DNA of 64,000 nt from Diacronema lutheri (GCA_019448385.1 JAGTXO010000038.1:1-64000), one strand, 5' to 3'. Positions 1 to 14,000 are shown, counted from the stretch's first letter. A program made the numbers and translations. The notes: generated by a model not told the origin, from the letters alone.

Positions 1-10
1 GTATAGATGG

Positions 11-3000
11 TCAAGCCAATCCGATCAGGGCACGATCGCGCCCCGAGTGCAGCGCGGGCCGTTCGGAAGGACGTCCTTGTGAGGGAGCTCTTCGCGTTTG
101 GCGAGCGGGGGAGCACGACGCGCAGCGTTTGCTGCGGCGGCGTGCGGGCGGCGAGCAGCGGTCGGGCTGCTCGCGACGAGGCCGGAGCAGGACGGCGCCC
201 GTGGCCGCCGCGCAGGTGACGCGCGCCGACGAGCCGTAGCGAGCGTCCGTGATCCGCACGGCGGTTGGAGCGGGCCGGCTGGTGCGGCGCGCTCGGGCCA
301 CGGGTGGCGGCGTGCACGGTCGTGCCGCGCGCGGCACGCGTCGCCAGCCGCGCGCGGACCTGGGCAGAGCCCGCAAAGCGTCGACCGCTGCGCGGCTCGG
401 CCGTGCGTCAACGCCGGCCGCGCTTCGGCCGCGCGCGCTGCCGCCGCCGGCACTGGCGCTGGCAGCTCCGCGGGCGGGGGTGCGGGCGCGAGAGCCGCCG
501 CCGCCACCGCCGCCGCGCCCGCCGCCGTCGTCGCCACCGCCGTCGCCGCCGCCGCCTCCCCCGCCGTCATCGTCGTCGTCGCCGCCGCCGCCTCCGTCGC
601 CGTCGCCGTCGCCGTCGCCCTCGCCGCCGCCGCCGTCGCCGCTGCCATCGTCGTCGTCGTCGTCGTCGCCCTCGTCGTCGCCCTCGTCGTCGCCGTCGCA
701 CTCGTCGTCGCAGTCGTCGCCCTCGCCGTGCACCATGCGCTCCTCACGCTCCCACACCTCGCCGCGCGCCCACCAGGCGAGCACGAGGGCAAAGCGCTCA
801 GGCGTCGACGTGGTGTCGCGCCCGGCCGCGTGCGCCGCCATGTCGTGCACGTCGTAGAAGATGTTGCGCGCGGCGTTGTAGTCGCGGTGCACGGGCTTCT
901 TGCCGCCGTTGCACGCCGGGCAGATGACGAGCGCGTGCACCGTGCGCGTGCCGCCCTTTGCCACGGGCAGGCGCGGGTTCTGCGCGAGCTCCGCGCCGCA
1001 GCGCTGCAGCCTGCCGCCCTTGGCGAGCCGCGGCATCGAGCAGTGCATCGACGTGTACGGCTCGGGCACGAAGACGGCCGCGACGCCGCGCCGCCGCAGC
1101 TCGCGCAGCAGCCCCACCTGGAAGGCGGGCGGCGCGCCCTTGGGCTGCGCGCCCTTGTGGTCGCGCAGCCACTTGCCCACGCACACGAGCAGCCGGTCGC
1201 GCGTCACGCCGTCGACACAGTGCGCCGCGATGAGCGCCTCGGCGACGCGCGCCGCGTTGGACCGCCCGCCGCTGTCGCGCCGCCAGCGCTCCTTCCGGCG
1301 CGCCGGCGCGTCGTACACGTGCTCGGCGGCGCGCTCGCGCACCCGCGCGCTCTCGCGGTGGAAGGCGTGGAACTCGCCCTCGCCGAGCACCTTGGCGCTG
1401 TGCGCCTCGCCAAGCCGCGCCTCGTCCGCCTCCACGCTGAACTCCTCGCCGCGCCCGTCCTTGCGCACGCGCCGCCGCGCCGCGTTGGTCTTGGCCGTCT
1501 CGCGCGCAAAGCCCGCGGCGCGCGCGCGCGCGCGCTGCGTGAACTGCCGCCAGACGGCCGCCCGCCCGACGTGCGCAGAGTAGGTGGTGATGTTGCCCAT
1601 GTTCGGGTCGGCCGCGACGACGACCGCCGCCTCGACGTCGATCGCCCGCCGCAGCTCGGAGCCGAGCGCGACGGCGATGCGCCCGTCCGGCCGGCGCCAG
1701 CGGTGCAGGACGCCCGAGCCGCCGGCCGGCGCCTGCGCCTTCGGCACGAGGACGGTCCCGACGGCGTGCACGGCGACGCCATCTGTCACCACCGACTTGA
1801 CGGGCTGCCGGCCCGGGAGCGGCACGCGCGGCAGCGGCGCGAGGCCAACCCACGAGCGCCGCGCGTGCCACGGCAGATCGGCCGGCGGCCGCTCGCGCCC
1901 GGCGTAGTCGAAGACGCGGTTGGAGATGTCGAAGCGCGTCGCAAAGACCGCGTACCTGACGCGCACGTCCGACATCGGCGGGGTGTTGCCGTTTGTGCCT
2001 GTCCACTTGATCGGCTCGCCATCGTGGTCGCGCAGGTCCAGCGCCTTGAGCCGCGCGCGCAGCTCCTTGCGCTCGTCATCCGAAAGCGTCACCCAGATGG
2101 CGCTCGCGGCGAAGCGCACGTTGCGCGGCACCTGCGCGCAGCGCGCGGCGCGCGAGCGCGCGGGCGCGTGACCAACCTGGCCGCGGGGCGGCGCGCACGG
2201 CGGCGGCGCGCGCGCGCTTGGGCCCTCGGCGGCGGCAGCGGCAGCCACGCCTCGCGCGCACATTGTGCGTGCGCAGCGGCGCCACATTGTACCGCGGCGG
2301 CCGTCCGGTCAGCTGCGTGTGGATGTGCGCGAGCCGGCAGAGCAGCGCCTGCCCCTCGGCCACGTGCTGCAGGGTGCGGATCTGCACGAGGAAGTAGCGC
2401 GTCGTGTGCCGGTCGTAGTTCCACCTTTTCGTGGGCGTGCACTTGTAGTCGATCTTGTGGAGGACCATGTCGGGCAGGTGGCGGTCGAGCGCGGCGGGGC
2501 AGCCGACGCGCGCGCCCTCCACGTCGCCGCGCAGCAGCCGCTCGCACAGCTCGCGCACGCGCGCGTTTCGCTGCATCTCGGGCAGCGCGACGAGCGCCTC
2601 GTCGCGCTCGACTGCCGCGCGGACGACGTCGCGGAGCAGCCCGTTCACGACGCGCGATGGATGCATCAGGCACGCGGTGGACACCTGCGTCGCCTCCGCC
2701 TCGAGGATCTCCGTGAGGCCCACCGCGCAGACGGGCTGGACGCCCTCGGCCATCTCGCCGACGGCGCGCGCCGTCGCCGCCTTGGTCTGCGCGGCGGCTT
2801 GCTCGGCGGGCTTGCCTCGGGGCGCTGCACCGTACGTGCTCTCGTCCTTGTGCCAGCCGATGGCCGAGAAGATCGCACGGACGGTTCCCTTGTCCATCGT
2901 GGTCGACGTGTGCACGCTGGTCGACGGGCCGCCCGACGCCGCGCCGACGGCCTGCGCGCTCGCCACCGCAGCCTCGTCGCGCACCACCTTGTTGATGACG

Positions 3001-3130
3001 CGGTACGCCTGTGTCGTGAGCCTGTGCACGGCCGCCGCGATGCGCCGCAGCTCCTTCCGCGCACCGGGCTGCGCCGTCACCGCCTGCGGCCCCGCGTTGA
3101 GCGTCGAGCGCTTGACCACGAAGCCCGGGA
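11..3130 (-). CDS. Fanzor (TnpB-like RNA-guided endonuclease) module, 3' end of the giant gene
   Basis: The helical N-terminal part runs about 3110-2262. A 130-bp intron (2261-2132) restores the Fanzor-typical segment reading PLRTHN|VPRNVRF across the splice. RuvC-I is at 1590-1630 with DPNMGN (Asp codon 1607-1609). The position of the canonical TnpB RuvC-II glutamate instead reads VCVGKW, followed by the family-typical KG..P stretch. The next acidic candidate is in FVPEPYTSMHCS (Glu codon 1061-1063), matching the relocated glutamate described for Fanzors. Cysteines follow as HC, RC and CPAC (TnpB-type zinc ribbon), then RuvC-III HRDYNAARNI (Asp codon 881-883). All three acidic residues are present, so the nuclease looks competent. 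The last 240 residues (about 740-11) are Asp/Gly/Ser/Arg-rich and may be a linker, or an ORF extension past an unrecognised splice. The partner guide RNA would be expected at the element's end beyond position 1; none is visible here. Confidence 0.85.
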
Positions 3131-6100
3131 GCACGCTGACGCGCGTGCGCGCCGTCGCGCCGCCGGCGGCGCGCGCGCTCGGCGCAGCGGGCTCGTCCAC
3201 GCGCGCGCGCTCGACGCCGCGCGCGCGGGGAACGCTCGGCGCGCGCGCGCCCGCGGCGTCGCGCGCGCTCGCGGCGGCACCCGCCGCGGCGCGCTTGCCC
3301 GCGGCGCCCGACTCGCCGTGCGCGCGAAGCGGCGCCGACGCCAATGCCGACGCCGCGCCCGCGCCGCCGCTGCCGCTGCCCGATACGCCCGCGCGCCGCT
3401 TCTGCTCGTCGCGCGTCTTGCGGAACTGGGCGACGAGGTCGCTGCTCACGTTGGCCTCAGGCTCCCACGTGTCGGCGCTCTCGTCGTAGCCCCGCCACCT
3501 GATCCGGAACTGGAACGTCACCTTCTTGCCCGCCTTGCGGCGCTCGTCGACGACCGCCTCGACCTCGTACGTGCGCGCCTCCTCGTCGACGCTCGCGCCC
3601 GCCGCGCTCGCGCCCGTGTCCGGCCACCCAGCGACCGTGCCGCCCAGCCTCTCGGCGGCCGCGCGCAGCTGCCGCTCGCGCTGGGCGGCCGCGGCGCCTC
3701 GCGCGACCAGCGCGGGCAGCATGCCCGCGCCGCCCGCGAGGCCGTGCGCGCCGACGCTGGCGGTCATCAGCGCGTCGAGGCACGCGAACGTTGCGAGCGC
3801 ACGCGCGCCATCGTCGCCGCCGCGCGGCTGCGAGCGCACGACGGGCGATGGCCGCGGCTCCCCCTCGGCCGCGAGCAGCGGCCAGATCGCACTGGCCAGC
3901 GCGACGGCATGCGCGCCGACCGCGACGGCCACGTCCGCGTCGAGCGGCGCAAAGTCGTAGCGCACGAGCGCGGCCGGGCGCGAGTCGTCCGTCGGCCGGT
4001 CGGCGACGAGCAGCCCGACCGGGCGCGGCGGCTCGCCGGACGGCGCGGCGACGGGCACGCAGAGGAGCACGACGAGCAGGCGCGGCGTGCCGCCGAGCAG
4101 CGCGCGCGCGGCATCCGCCCCGTCGGCTCCGCCGCGCGCGGCCGCGGCGAGCAGCTCGGCCGCGCGCGTCGGGCCCAGCGCCGTGCGCGCGTCCTTGCGC
4201 GCGCGTGCGCGGGCCGTGTACGCGGCGCAGGCGTCGTCGAGCACCGCCGCGCTGGGCGCGGTGCCAGTCGTCGCCCACGCGCGCAGCGCGTCGCGCACCC
4301 GCGTGACGATCGCCTGGTCGACCGCCGCCTCGCCGGCAGCGTGCGCCGGCGCGCACGCCGGCGGTGCGGCGGCAGGCGCGAGCGCGGGCGCGCCGTCGGC
4401 GCCGTCAACGCCGACGGCGCCGTCGGCGCGCCGCCACGCGAGCTTCGCCTCGATCTGCTGCCGGACGGCGTGGCAGTGCCGGTCGATGCCGCGCGCGTCG
4501 TCGAGCGCGGCCAGCGCGTCCTCAGCGGCGGGACGGCCGCTCGCGTCCGCGACGGCCTGCAGGCAGAGCAGCGCGGCCGCACGCGCGTTGCACGCGCTCT
4601 GCGGCTCGGGCGCGAGCGCGAGCTCGAGCTCGAGCGGCGACGCGCCTCGCGCCGCGGCGATCGCGTCCATCAGCACGTCCAACCGCTGCACCAGCGCCCT
4701 GTGCGCGTCGCGCGGCGCGCCCGTCGACGGCGCGCGCGAGCGCGTCGCCAGGAGCCCGAGCGCGCGCGCCGGCGCGCCCGCCGGCGTGTGCAGCACGAGC
4801 AGCGCCGCGCCCGCCAAGCTCGCGTTGCGCGTGACGAGCGCGAAGATGCGCGTCGCCTCGTGCGCGCCCACCGACGCCCAGATCGCAGCGCGATCGGCGT
4901 CCGTCTGCGCGTCGCACAGGTCGCGCACGTCGTCCGGCGCGAGCAGCGCGCCGCCGCCGGCGGAGCGCGCGACGATCGCCCGCGCCTCCGCCACGAAGAC
5001 GGCCTGCGGCAGGTCGGCGTGGCGCGCGTCGACGATGGCGCGCGTCGCGTGCACGCCGAGCTCCACGCCGCGGTAGAAGGCGCGCGCGTTGGCCGCGCGC
5101 GCGTGCGCCGGCCGTCCGTCCGCGTTGCGCCTCGCGCGCGCCTGCTTGCTCGTGCGCGCGAGGCCGTCGCGTGGCGGTGGCGGCAGCGTGGCGAGGAAGC
5201 GCGCGGCGGGCGGCGGCGCGCGCACGCCGCGCTGCCGCCGTGCGATGGCCGCGAGCCGCCGGCCCGCCGCGCTGCCGCCCGCGCCGACGTGCTGCCGGCG
5301 GCCGAGCGCCGCCGGTGGCGGCGGCGGCGGCGGCGCGGCGGCGGGCGGCGGCGCGACGGCGGGCGGCGGCGCGGCGGCGGGCGGCGGCGCGGCGGTGGGC
5401 GGCGGCGCGGCGGCGGGCGGCGGCGCGGCGGCGGGCGGCAGCGGCGGCGGCGCGGCGGCGACGGCAGCACCAGTCGGCTTGTCCGCCCACGCACCCGAGA
5501 CTCTGTCCCAGACCTTGCCCCATGGCGCGCGCCCACGCGGCCGCGCGAACTGCCCCGGCTCGAGCGCCTGGCCGCGCTTGGCGGCGGCGGCGGCGGCAGG
5601 GGGCGGGCGGCCGGCGCGCCAGTCGAAGACAGGTGCAACCGTGGCGGCAGGCGCCGAGTGCCGCGCGTCGGTCACAGAGCGCGTGGTGCGCGCGGCGACC
5701 GTGGCACGCCTGGCGGGCGGGCGGTGAGCAGCGCCCGCCGGCGCGCCGGCGGGCGCGGCCGCCTCGAGCCCGGCGGAGGCGCCGCGCTTGCGCTTGCGCG
5801 TGCCGCCGCGCGCGCGCCTGCGCGCGCGCCCGCCGCGCGCCCGTTCGGCCTGCGCGTCGCCAGCCGCGTCGCCGGCCGCGTCGCCGCGCCGCACGTAGAC
5901 GACCGCGAACGCCTCCTCGCCGGTCCCGTCGACGCCGCCGCGCGCGCGGCGCAGGACCGACCGCCACTGCAGCCGCCGCGCGCGGCCGGGCTCGCACGCA
6001 AACCAGCGCCCACCGCGCCTGACGACGGCCACAAAGTCGTCGTCGCGCCGCCCGCGCCGGCGCGTGCGCAGCAGCACGCACTGCACGTCGAGCCAGCCCT

Positions 6101-9100
6101 CGTGCCAGTCGGCCGTGCTGGGGGCGACGCGAATCGACTGCGGGAGCTCGACGCCAAAGCCGGCGAGCCGCACGATGTGCGCGACGATGACGCTCGAAAT
6201 GGCGGGGGCGCTCGACGGGTCGCCCGCTGCAGCGAGCACCGCCCCGCCCCAGTGCTCACGCGTGACGCAATCCGCGTCCTCGACGTGCACGTGCGCCACG
6301 CTCGCGCCGAGCTGGTGCAGCAACGCGCAGATGTCGGCGTCGACCGTCCTCTCCTCCTCGGCCGCCTCGGCCGTGCCGCGGGCGGCGGCGTCGCCTGCCG
6401 GCTGCCCGAGGTACGCGATCGCCCGCTCGACGGCCGCGCGCTCCGCACGCGCTGCGCTGTCGATCGCCGCATTGCCGACGGGCGCGCGCAGCGCCGCGAT
6501 CGCGTCTTGCAACGCCGTCGCGTCGCCCGTCGCCGCCGTCGCCGCCACCGCCGCCGCGCTCGCGGTGCCGTGCGCGACGGCGTGCAGCGCGGCGGCGCGC
6601 GCGGCGGGGATGCGCCCGTCCAGCGCGAGCACGAGCGGCGGCCCGGCCGGCGTCTGCTGCCGCCGGTGCCGCCGGCTCGCAGCCGGGTGGTCGGCGCGCG
6701 CGCGCTCGAGCCGCGCGCGCCGCTCGACGACGCGCGCCCAGAAGGCCTGCACCCTCGGCTGCGCGAATGCAAGCCAGCCGACGCCGCGCGTCACGACGTG
6801 CACGACGATCCGGTCCTCGTGCCTGAGGTACTGCACGTAGAGCGCTTTGCGCACGCCGAGGACGTGCATGCCGAGCTGCAGCTGATCGCGGTGCGGCTGC
6901 GGCGGCCCGTCCTCGTGCGCCTTGGCGTCCGCCTTGGTGAGCGTCTTCACCTCGACGAGGACCTGCTCGTTGTCTTCGGGGAGGATGGCGAGCCCGTCCG
7001 GCGAGAAGGCGAACGGCGCGCTCTTGTCGTGCGGGTCCGCACGCACCATCGGCAGGTTGCACACGACGGTGATGCCGTACGCGGCCGCCAGCTTGCGCAG
7101 CGCGACGGCCTCGCCGAGGATGCCCGCGGTCGTCGCCTTGGTCCGCACCTCGCGCCGCCGCCGGTGCACGTACTCGTCGGTGAGCGTCTCGTGCGCGACG
7201 CCGGCGTTGTCGTTCACGACGTCGCCAACCTTGCTGCCCGTGACCTCCTCCCATCGCTCGTCGTGCCAGCGCGGGCTGCGCTGCGCGGGCGCGCCCGCGC
7301 CGACGGCGTCGAGCACGCGGCGCAGCGCTGTGCCGTCGGGCGCAGCAGGCACGCGCGCGCGGTCCTGGGCCTCGCGAGCGTCGAGGACGCAGCCCGTAGT
7401 GGAATCTTGGGGTAGGTCGAGCTTGCTCGCCTCGCCGTAGCGGCTCTCCAGCTGGCGCGGTGCGTCGGCAGGGCCGCCGTCCGTGCGCGCACCCGACGCG
7501 CCCGCCAGTGCACGGGGCGCAGCGTCCGAGGCGCCCGCCGCGCCCGCGCCGCCGCCAATCGCGCCAGCGCACGCGCGCGCCGCGACCTGCGGACGGCCAG
7601 CCGCAGGGACCTCGTCCGCTCGGCCGGCCGCTGCGTCGGCCGTCCGCTTGGCCACCTCGCGCACGTCTCCGAGCGCGAGCGTGGCTGGCGCCGTCGAGCT
7701 CCCGTGGCGTTTGTTCCAAAACTCGAGCAGCCCGCCAAGGAAGGGCGTGCCCGTCGGGCGGTCCTCGGGCACCTCCGCCAGGATCGCGTCGACGCGCAGC
7801 GCGGCCGCCACATCGCAAAACGCGCGCGCGGCGCGCGCCATCCGCTCGGCGCGCGCGCCGCCGTCGTCCGCCGCGCGGCGGATGGCGTGGCTCACGTGCG
7901 CGACGCGGAGCGAGACGACGGCGTGCGCCGGCGCGTCGGCGCCCGTGCCGAGCGTGTGCCGCCGGATGGCCAGCTGCCCATCGCCCATGCGCGGCGGGAG
8001 CGACGCGCACGCCGCGACGGTCGTCTTGCCGGCCGCGCTGTCGCACAGCCAGCTCGCCTCGCCGCCGCCCGCAAACTCAAAGGTCGCGAAGCCCTCGCGG
8101 CCGAAAAGCGCGACGAAGTGGTCGAGCACCGCCTTGTTGATCGCGCGCGCCGCCGGCCGCGTCGATGCGCCGCGGGCAGCGCCACCCGCCGCGCCGCGCG
8201 CATCGCTGCACGTCGCAGGGCAGGTGCAGCCGGACGCGCGCACGCCGTCCGACCGCGTCCGCGGCAGCTCGAGCTCGCGCACCTTGGGGCAGAACCAGAG
8301 CGGGTTGGACGCCTCGAGGCACAGCACGACGAGCCGCCCGTCCGTGCCGGCCAGCGCGCGCGCGTCGCGCAGCAGCTCGACGGCGAGCTCGGACGTCGCC
8401 GCGTGCACCGCCGGCTCGCCCGTCGCGCGGTCGGGCGGGAAGAGGCCGCCGCCGACGAGCGGGCTGGGGCAGCGGCCGAGCATCACGAGCAGCGGCGGCG
8501 GCGGCGTCTGCGGCGCCTGCTGCCCGACCGCAGCCGCCGTCAGCCCGGCCAGGTCGGAGCTCGTGCGGAGGGCCTTGAGCGCGACGCGCGAGCCGGTGCC
8601 CGCCTGCTCGGAAAACGTGGCGAGCATGGCGCACGTGCTCGCCCTCGCGCCGCACTGCCAGCTGACGCGCGCGAGGAGGCCTTCCAGCGTGTCGTTTTCC
8701 GCGCGGGCCGCGTGACCGCGTCGAGCGCCGCCGGGCCGAGCTGGAGGCTGCCGGGCGTGACGCACAGCACCGCCTCGTGGTAGGCGCGCAGCAGCTCCCT
8801 CGGCAGCTGCTCGGCGGGCGTCGCCGCCTGCCCGCCCACCCACCGTGCACCGTGGCCGCCGTCGCCCGCGCCCGCGAGCCGGACCGCCGGCCCGCCCGTG
8901 ATCGCCGAGGTCGGTGGCGTGCCGAGCGCGTCGACGAGCGCGCGCACGGGCGCGACACGCCTGCGCGCAGCGTCCGCGCCGACGGCGAGCGCGGCGATCT
9001 GAGCGCCCTCCCATGCGCGCTCCCTCGCGTCGTCCCGCGCGGCCGCCGGCGCGGCGCCCGGCCGCGCGCCGTGCGGCACCGCGCACGCCGCCGCGACGAC

Positions 9101-10984
9101 CTCCGCGCGCGCGCCGGCGGCGTCGGGCGCGTGCAGCTGCGCGAGCGCGCCAAAGAGCGCGGCGGCCGAGCGGTAGCGGCCGTGCGCCGCGACGAGCGCG
9201 TAGAGCACGCGCAGCGCGGCCACGCCCGCCTGGTCGGGCGCGTCGCCAGCGATTTGCTCGACCTCCCACGTGCGCGTGGGCGGCGGGCTGCCGTCAGCCG
9301 GGTCCGGACGCAGCGCCCACGCGCGCTCGACGATCGCGTTGAACACGCCGTGCGCGGCGCCCTCGTCAAACTCGGCGGCGCCCGCCGCGTGCGCGCACCA
9401 CCCGTGCACGCGCGACGTGGGCGCGTCCACGGCGCGCTGCACGACGAGCACCGCCGGCCGGTCGACGCAGCCGAGGCTCACCGCCGCGTGCTTGCCCTCG
9501 AGCAGCGCCGCCGCCGCAGCCTCGACCAAGGCGTCATCAGGCGCGTCGCCGACGACGACGGCACAGCCGTCGCCGTACTCGGCCTGCATCGCGGCGACGC
9601 ACGACGCGACAAAGTCGCCGCCCGCGGCCGCCGCGTGTCGCGCCGCCAGCATCCGGCGCGCGATGGCAAGCCAGACGTACTCGGCCGGCGCGCGCGCGGC
9701 GCGCGCGCGAGGCGCGCCGGCCGCGCCGCGTGCGCCCGCGCGTGCGCCTCCAGCGGCCGCAACGGCCGAGGCGGCTGGAGCGGCGGTGAGCGTGCGCCGC
9801 GCGCGCTTCGCCGGCCGCGTGATGGGCGATGCACCCGCCGTCGCACCGCCCGCAGCAGCCGGTGCGGCCGCCACAGCGCCCGCCGCGACGCCACTCGTCA
9901 CGACGCCCGTGGCGGGCGGCGCGGCGGCGGACGTGGCCGCCTCGACGGGCGTCGCGCAACTACCGCCAGCGGTCGCGGACGCGCCCGGCGACGCGTCGGC
10001 GAGGAGGTGGCGCAGCACGCCGCGCGCGAGCGCGACTCGCACGGCGAGCGTCAGCGCGCGCAGGCGGTCGGAAGGCGAGGCGTCGCGCTCGGCGTCGGCG
10101 GACGTGGCGGCAGCAGGCGGGGCGGCGGGCGGCGCGGCGGCGGACCGGGCGGCCGCCGGCGCAACCTCGTCGGCCTTGGCCAGCCAGACGAGCCCGGCGA
10201 CTGCGAGCACGACGCTGTACGCGCCGACATCGTCACCCGCAACGCGCGCCAGCCGGGCGTGGGCGTCGGCCTCGGACACGGCGACGCGGAAGAGCACGTC
10301 GTCGCGGGCAGCTTGCTCGGCAAACTGACGCAGCTGCTTGGCCATCGTCACGCCGGCGACGCACGCCTCGCCCGCCTCTGCCTCGACCTGCTCGTCCTGG
10401 CCGATGGCGGACGCGCCGGCCTCGGCGCCACCGTCGAGTGTCCGGCGGCGCTCGAGGGCGAAGCCACGCACACAGACGCTCTGGAGGCCGCCGAGCGCGC
10501 CCGCCTTTTCGTGCAGCGCGCACGACAGCTCGACCACCGAGTCCACGCGCCTCGCGGCGGCGCCCCCCCGCTCGCCGCGCGTGGCCGCGCGCACGACGAA
10601 CACCGTGAATTGCGCGCGCTTCGCCGCGCGCGCCGACGCGCACGCGTGCTTCAGGAGCCGGCAAAGCGCGGGCCTTTGCGCCGCTGCGCCCCGCGTGCAC
10701 AGCAGCAGTTGGCCGCGCTCGTCGCCCAGCTCCTGCTCGACGGCGGCCTCGAGCGCGTCGTCCGTCAAATCGCCGTGCTCCGTCGAGGCGAGCGCGCGCG
10801 CAGCCGCGAGCGCCAGCTCGCCTGCGCCCGCGCGCCGCCGGCGGCGCGCACCGGCGGGCGCGTGCGGCGCCGACGCGTGTGACGACGCCGCCGCGTCCGC
10901 GCGCGCACACGCGGCGCGCAACGCCTCACGCGCCGAGGCGGCCGCGCGCGCCCTGGGCGCGAGCTTCAAGAACGTGCGCGCGGC

Positions 10985-11030
<46 letters not shown>

Positions 11031-14000
11031 TCGCCCGCGTCGCCGGCCGGCGGCGGCGGTGGCGGCGGTGGCGGCGCGGCCACGGCGGCGGCAGCAGCGG
11101 CGGCGGCGGCGGTGGCGGCGGCGGCGGCGCCCAGCGCGGGCGGCGGCGGCGTGGCGGCGGCGGTGGCGGCGGCGGTGACGCCAGCGGCGGCCTTGGCGCC
11201 GCGCGTCTGCGGCGGCGTTTCGGCGCCATCGGGGCTGCCCCCGCCGCGCACCGCGCTCGTGACCGCGCAGACGCCGCCCGGCGCACGATCGCCGGCCGCG
11301 CCGGTCAGCGCGACGCGGAGGCGCTCGCCGACAGCGTACATGTCCGCCACGCTGAACGTGCGCGGCGCGGACGAGCAGCCCGCCGCGGCGAGCGCGTCGT
11401 TGAGCGCGCCCACTATCGCGAGGCCGCACGTCGCGCCACGCTGCGCCGCCTCGTTGAGCAGCAGCGCGCGGCGCACGCGCGAAATGTCGAGACCCGCCGC
11501 GTGCAGCGTGGCAGTTATCGCCTTGGCGAGCATGAGCGCCTGCCTGCAGGGCGACGCGAGCGTGTCGACGAGCACCGCGTCGTAGCGATGCTCGCCCGCG
11601 CGCGCGACGCGCACAAGGCGCAACGCGGTGAAATGGCCGGAGGCGAGCTGCGCGCCGTCGTCACCGCCCGCGCCGCCGCGCTCGTCCGACGGGCTCCACA
11701 CGCCGATGACAGCCTGCGTTGTCGCCTCGCTGCGCAGGCGGTGCAGCAGCGCGGCGCGCTCGGCGTCGTCCTGAAACACCGCGGGTTGCGCGGCGAGCGG
11801 CACGTGGCAGACATGCCCGCCGCCGGCCTGCCCGTGCACGCGCAGCACGACCTCGCAGCACGCGTCGACGGTTGAGGCGAGCATGTCGCCGCTGGCGATG
11901 CGCTCCACCTCTGCCTGCGGGAGGCCGGCGCTCGCGGCGGCGGCGGCCAGCCGGCGCGCAGCCGCGTCGCCCGCCCACGCAAGCAGCGCCGAGTTGGCGG
12001 GTTGGAGGGGAAGCTCAAGGGCGGCTGGTTCGGTGGCGGTAGCCTCGTTGGCAACGGGCACGTTGGCGGTGCGCGCGTTGGCGGCGGGCGCGGCGGCGAT
12101 GGCTGGTGGGGCGGAAGACGCGCCCGCGGCGGCAGGCGCGGACGCGGCAGCGGCAGCGGCTAGTGGGGCGGGGAAAACGCCGTCGGTGGCAGGCGCGGAG
12201 GCGAATGCAGGAGCAACTAGTGGGGCGGGAAAATCGGCGGCAGGCGCGAAGGCGGATGCAGCAGCGGCTAGTGCGGCGGGGAAAACACCGTCGGCGGCAG
12301 GCGCGAAGGCGGATGCAGGAGCGCCCAGCGGGGCGCAGAAAACACCGTCGGCGGCAGGCGCGAAGGCGACAGCAGCAGCGGCCAGTGGAGCGGAGGCGCA
12401 GGGCCACGCGCGCGCCAGCCGTGCAAGCCCAAGCCGCGCGCGAGCGACGCACGCGCCGATGGCCGAGGCGGCGGCGCAGGCCACGACGTGGCCTGGCACC
12501 GGTGTGGCCAGCCGCTCGCGGGTGTGCACGTCGAGCCGCGCCCCACGCCAAGAGCGGCGGCGCGCTGAACGGAGGCGCGCGACCCCGATCGATCCGCCCG
12601 CGCACGCGCGCGCCGGCTCAGTGTGGCCAACGCGCGCCGCTATGCAAGGCGCGCGCGCGATAACGGCGGCTGTCGGCCGTGGCGTGCGCGTGGCGGCGCC
12701 GCGGCGACGGGCGCGGCACACGAGCCGCTCGGGCGCGCCGCCGCCGCGCGGCACGATGTCGAGCAGCACGGTCACGCCGCGCGCGCGCGCGACCGCCGTG
12801 CACGCGAGCCGCACGGGCAGCGGCGGCCCGTCCGGGCGCGCGAGCGCCGCCACCTCGGCGTCGGTGAGGCTGTGCAGCTCGCGGCGCGCGCGCGCGAACG
12901 CGGCGATGTCCGCGCGCAGCTCCGCGTCCGTGCCGAGCGCGGCGCGCGCGTGCACGGGGAGCGACGCGCGCAGCGCGTGGAGCACGCCGCCGCGCGCGCC
13001 GCGCGGCGCCGGCGCGCGCTCGCGCTCAGCGCGCGCGGCGCGCGTGAGCTCGCGCACCGCGCGCGCGAGATTGCGCCGCGCGGCCGCGACGGGAGGGCTA
13101 GGTGCGCGCGCGCGCCGGTTGTAGCGCGGCCGCGCCGAGTTGAGGGGCGGCGGACGCGGTGCGTACGCCGCGGCGCGGCCCGCGCGCCAAAAGGCCGGCG
13201 GCGGGCGCAGCTCCGTCGCGTCGACCGCGGCCGCGAGCGCGCCGAGCGCGGCGTCGCTGTCGCCCGCCGCGTCGGCCGCGTCGACGAGCACGAAGAGCGC
13301 GCCGAGCGCGCGCGACGCGGCCGCCTGCGCGGCGGTGGGGCGGGCGCAGGCAGCGACGCATGCGGCCGCCATGCCGCGCGCCGCGGCGAACACCGGTGAC
13401 GTGACGGCCGCGCCGATGGCAACGGCGGCGGCGGCGACGGTGGAGGCGGTAGCGCCGGCGATGGAGGTGGCAGCGGCGGCGGCGCTTGCCATCGCGCGGC
13501 GCGCGAGACGCGAGGCGCCACCGACCGCCGCCGCCGCAGCGCGCGCTGCGCGCGCGCCGGTGGCGCGCATCGTCGCCGCGCCAGGCGCCGCCGCGCCGAT
13601 GCCGCCGGCGCCCGCGCCGTCGCCCCTCTCGGCCGTGCAGGGCTCCGATGACGGGCCCGGCGTGCGCTGGCGCGTGATGCGCGCGCCGAGGCGCGCGCTC
13701 CGCGCCGCGCGGCCGGCGACGTCGAGGACGCGCCGTGCGCGCGCCGCGCAGAGGCCGCGCGCGCGCGGCGGCGCACCGACAGGCGCCGAGCGCCGCGGCG
13801 CGCACGCCGGCGCGTCGCTGTCGGGTTGCGCAGCGCGCGCGCGGGAACTCGGCGCGGCGTGTGCGGGCGGCGGGCGCGCGCCCGCGCGGCGCAGAGGCGC
13901 GAGGCGCCGGCCGCAGACGAGGCGTGTGCGCGGCCAAGACGGTGAGGGCCGCAGGGCGCCGTCGACGTCGCGCATCGGCGGGCCGCGAGCGCGCCGCGCA

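Noticed and set aside
98-7415. Long plus-strand frames (98-2716, 2265-7415) opposite the giant gene
   Set aside because: Arg/Ala/His-rich without motifs; mirror frames of GC-rich coding sequence.
12775-12990. OTU-like pattern in the giant gene (GGVLHALRASL ... LPVRLACTAVARARGVTVLLD)
   Set aside because: It recalls an OTU helix and strand, but the DGxC active-site block is absent and the match is too weak to annotate.
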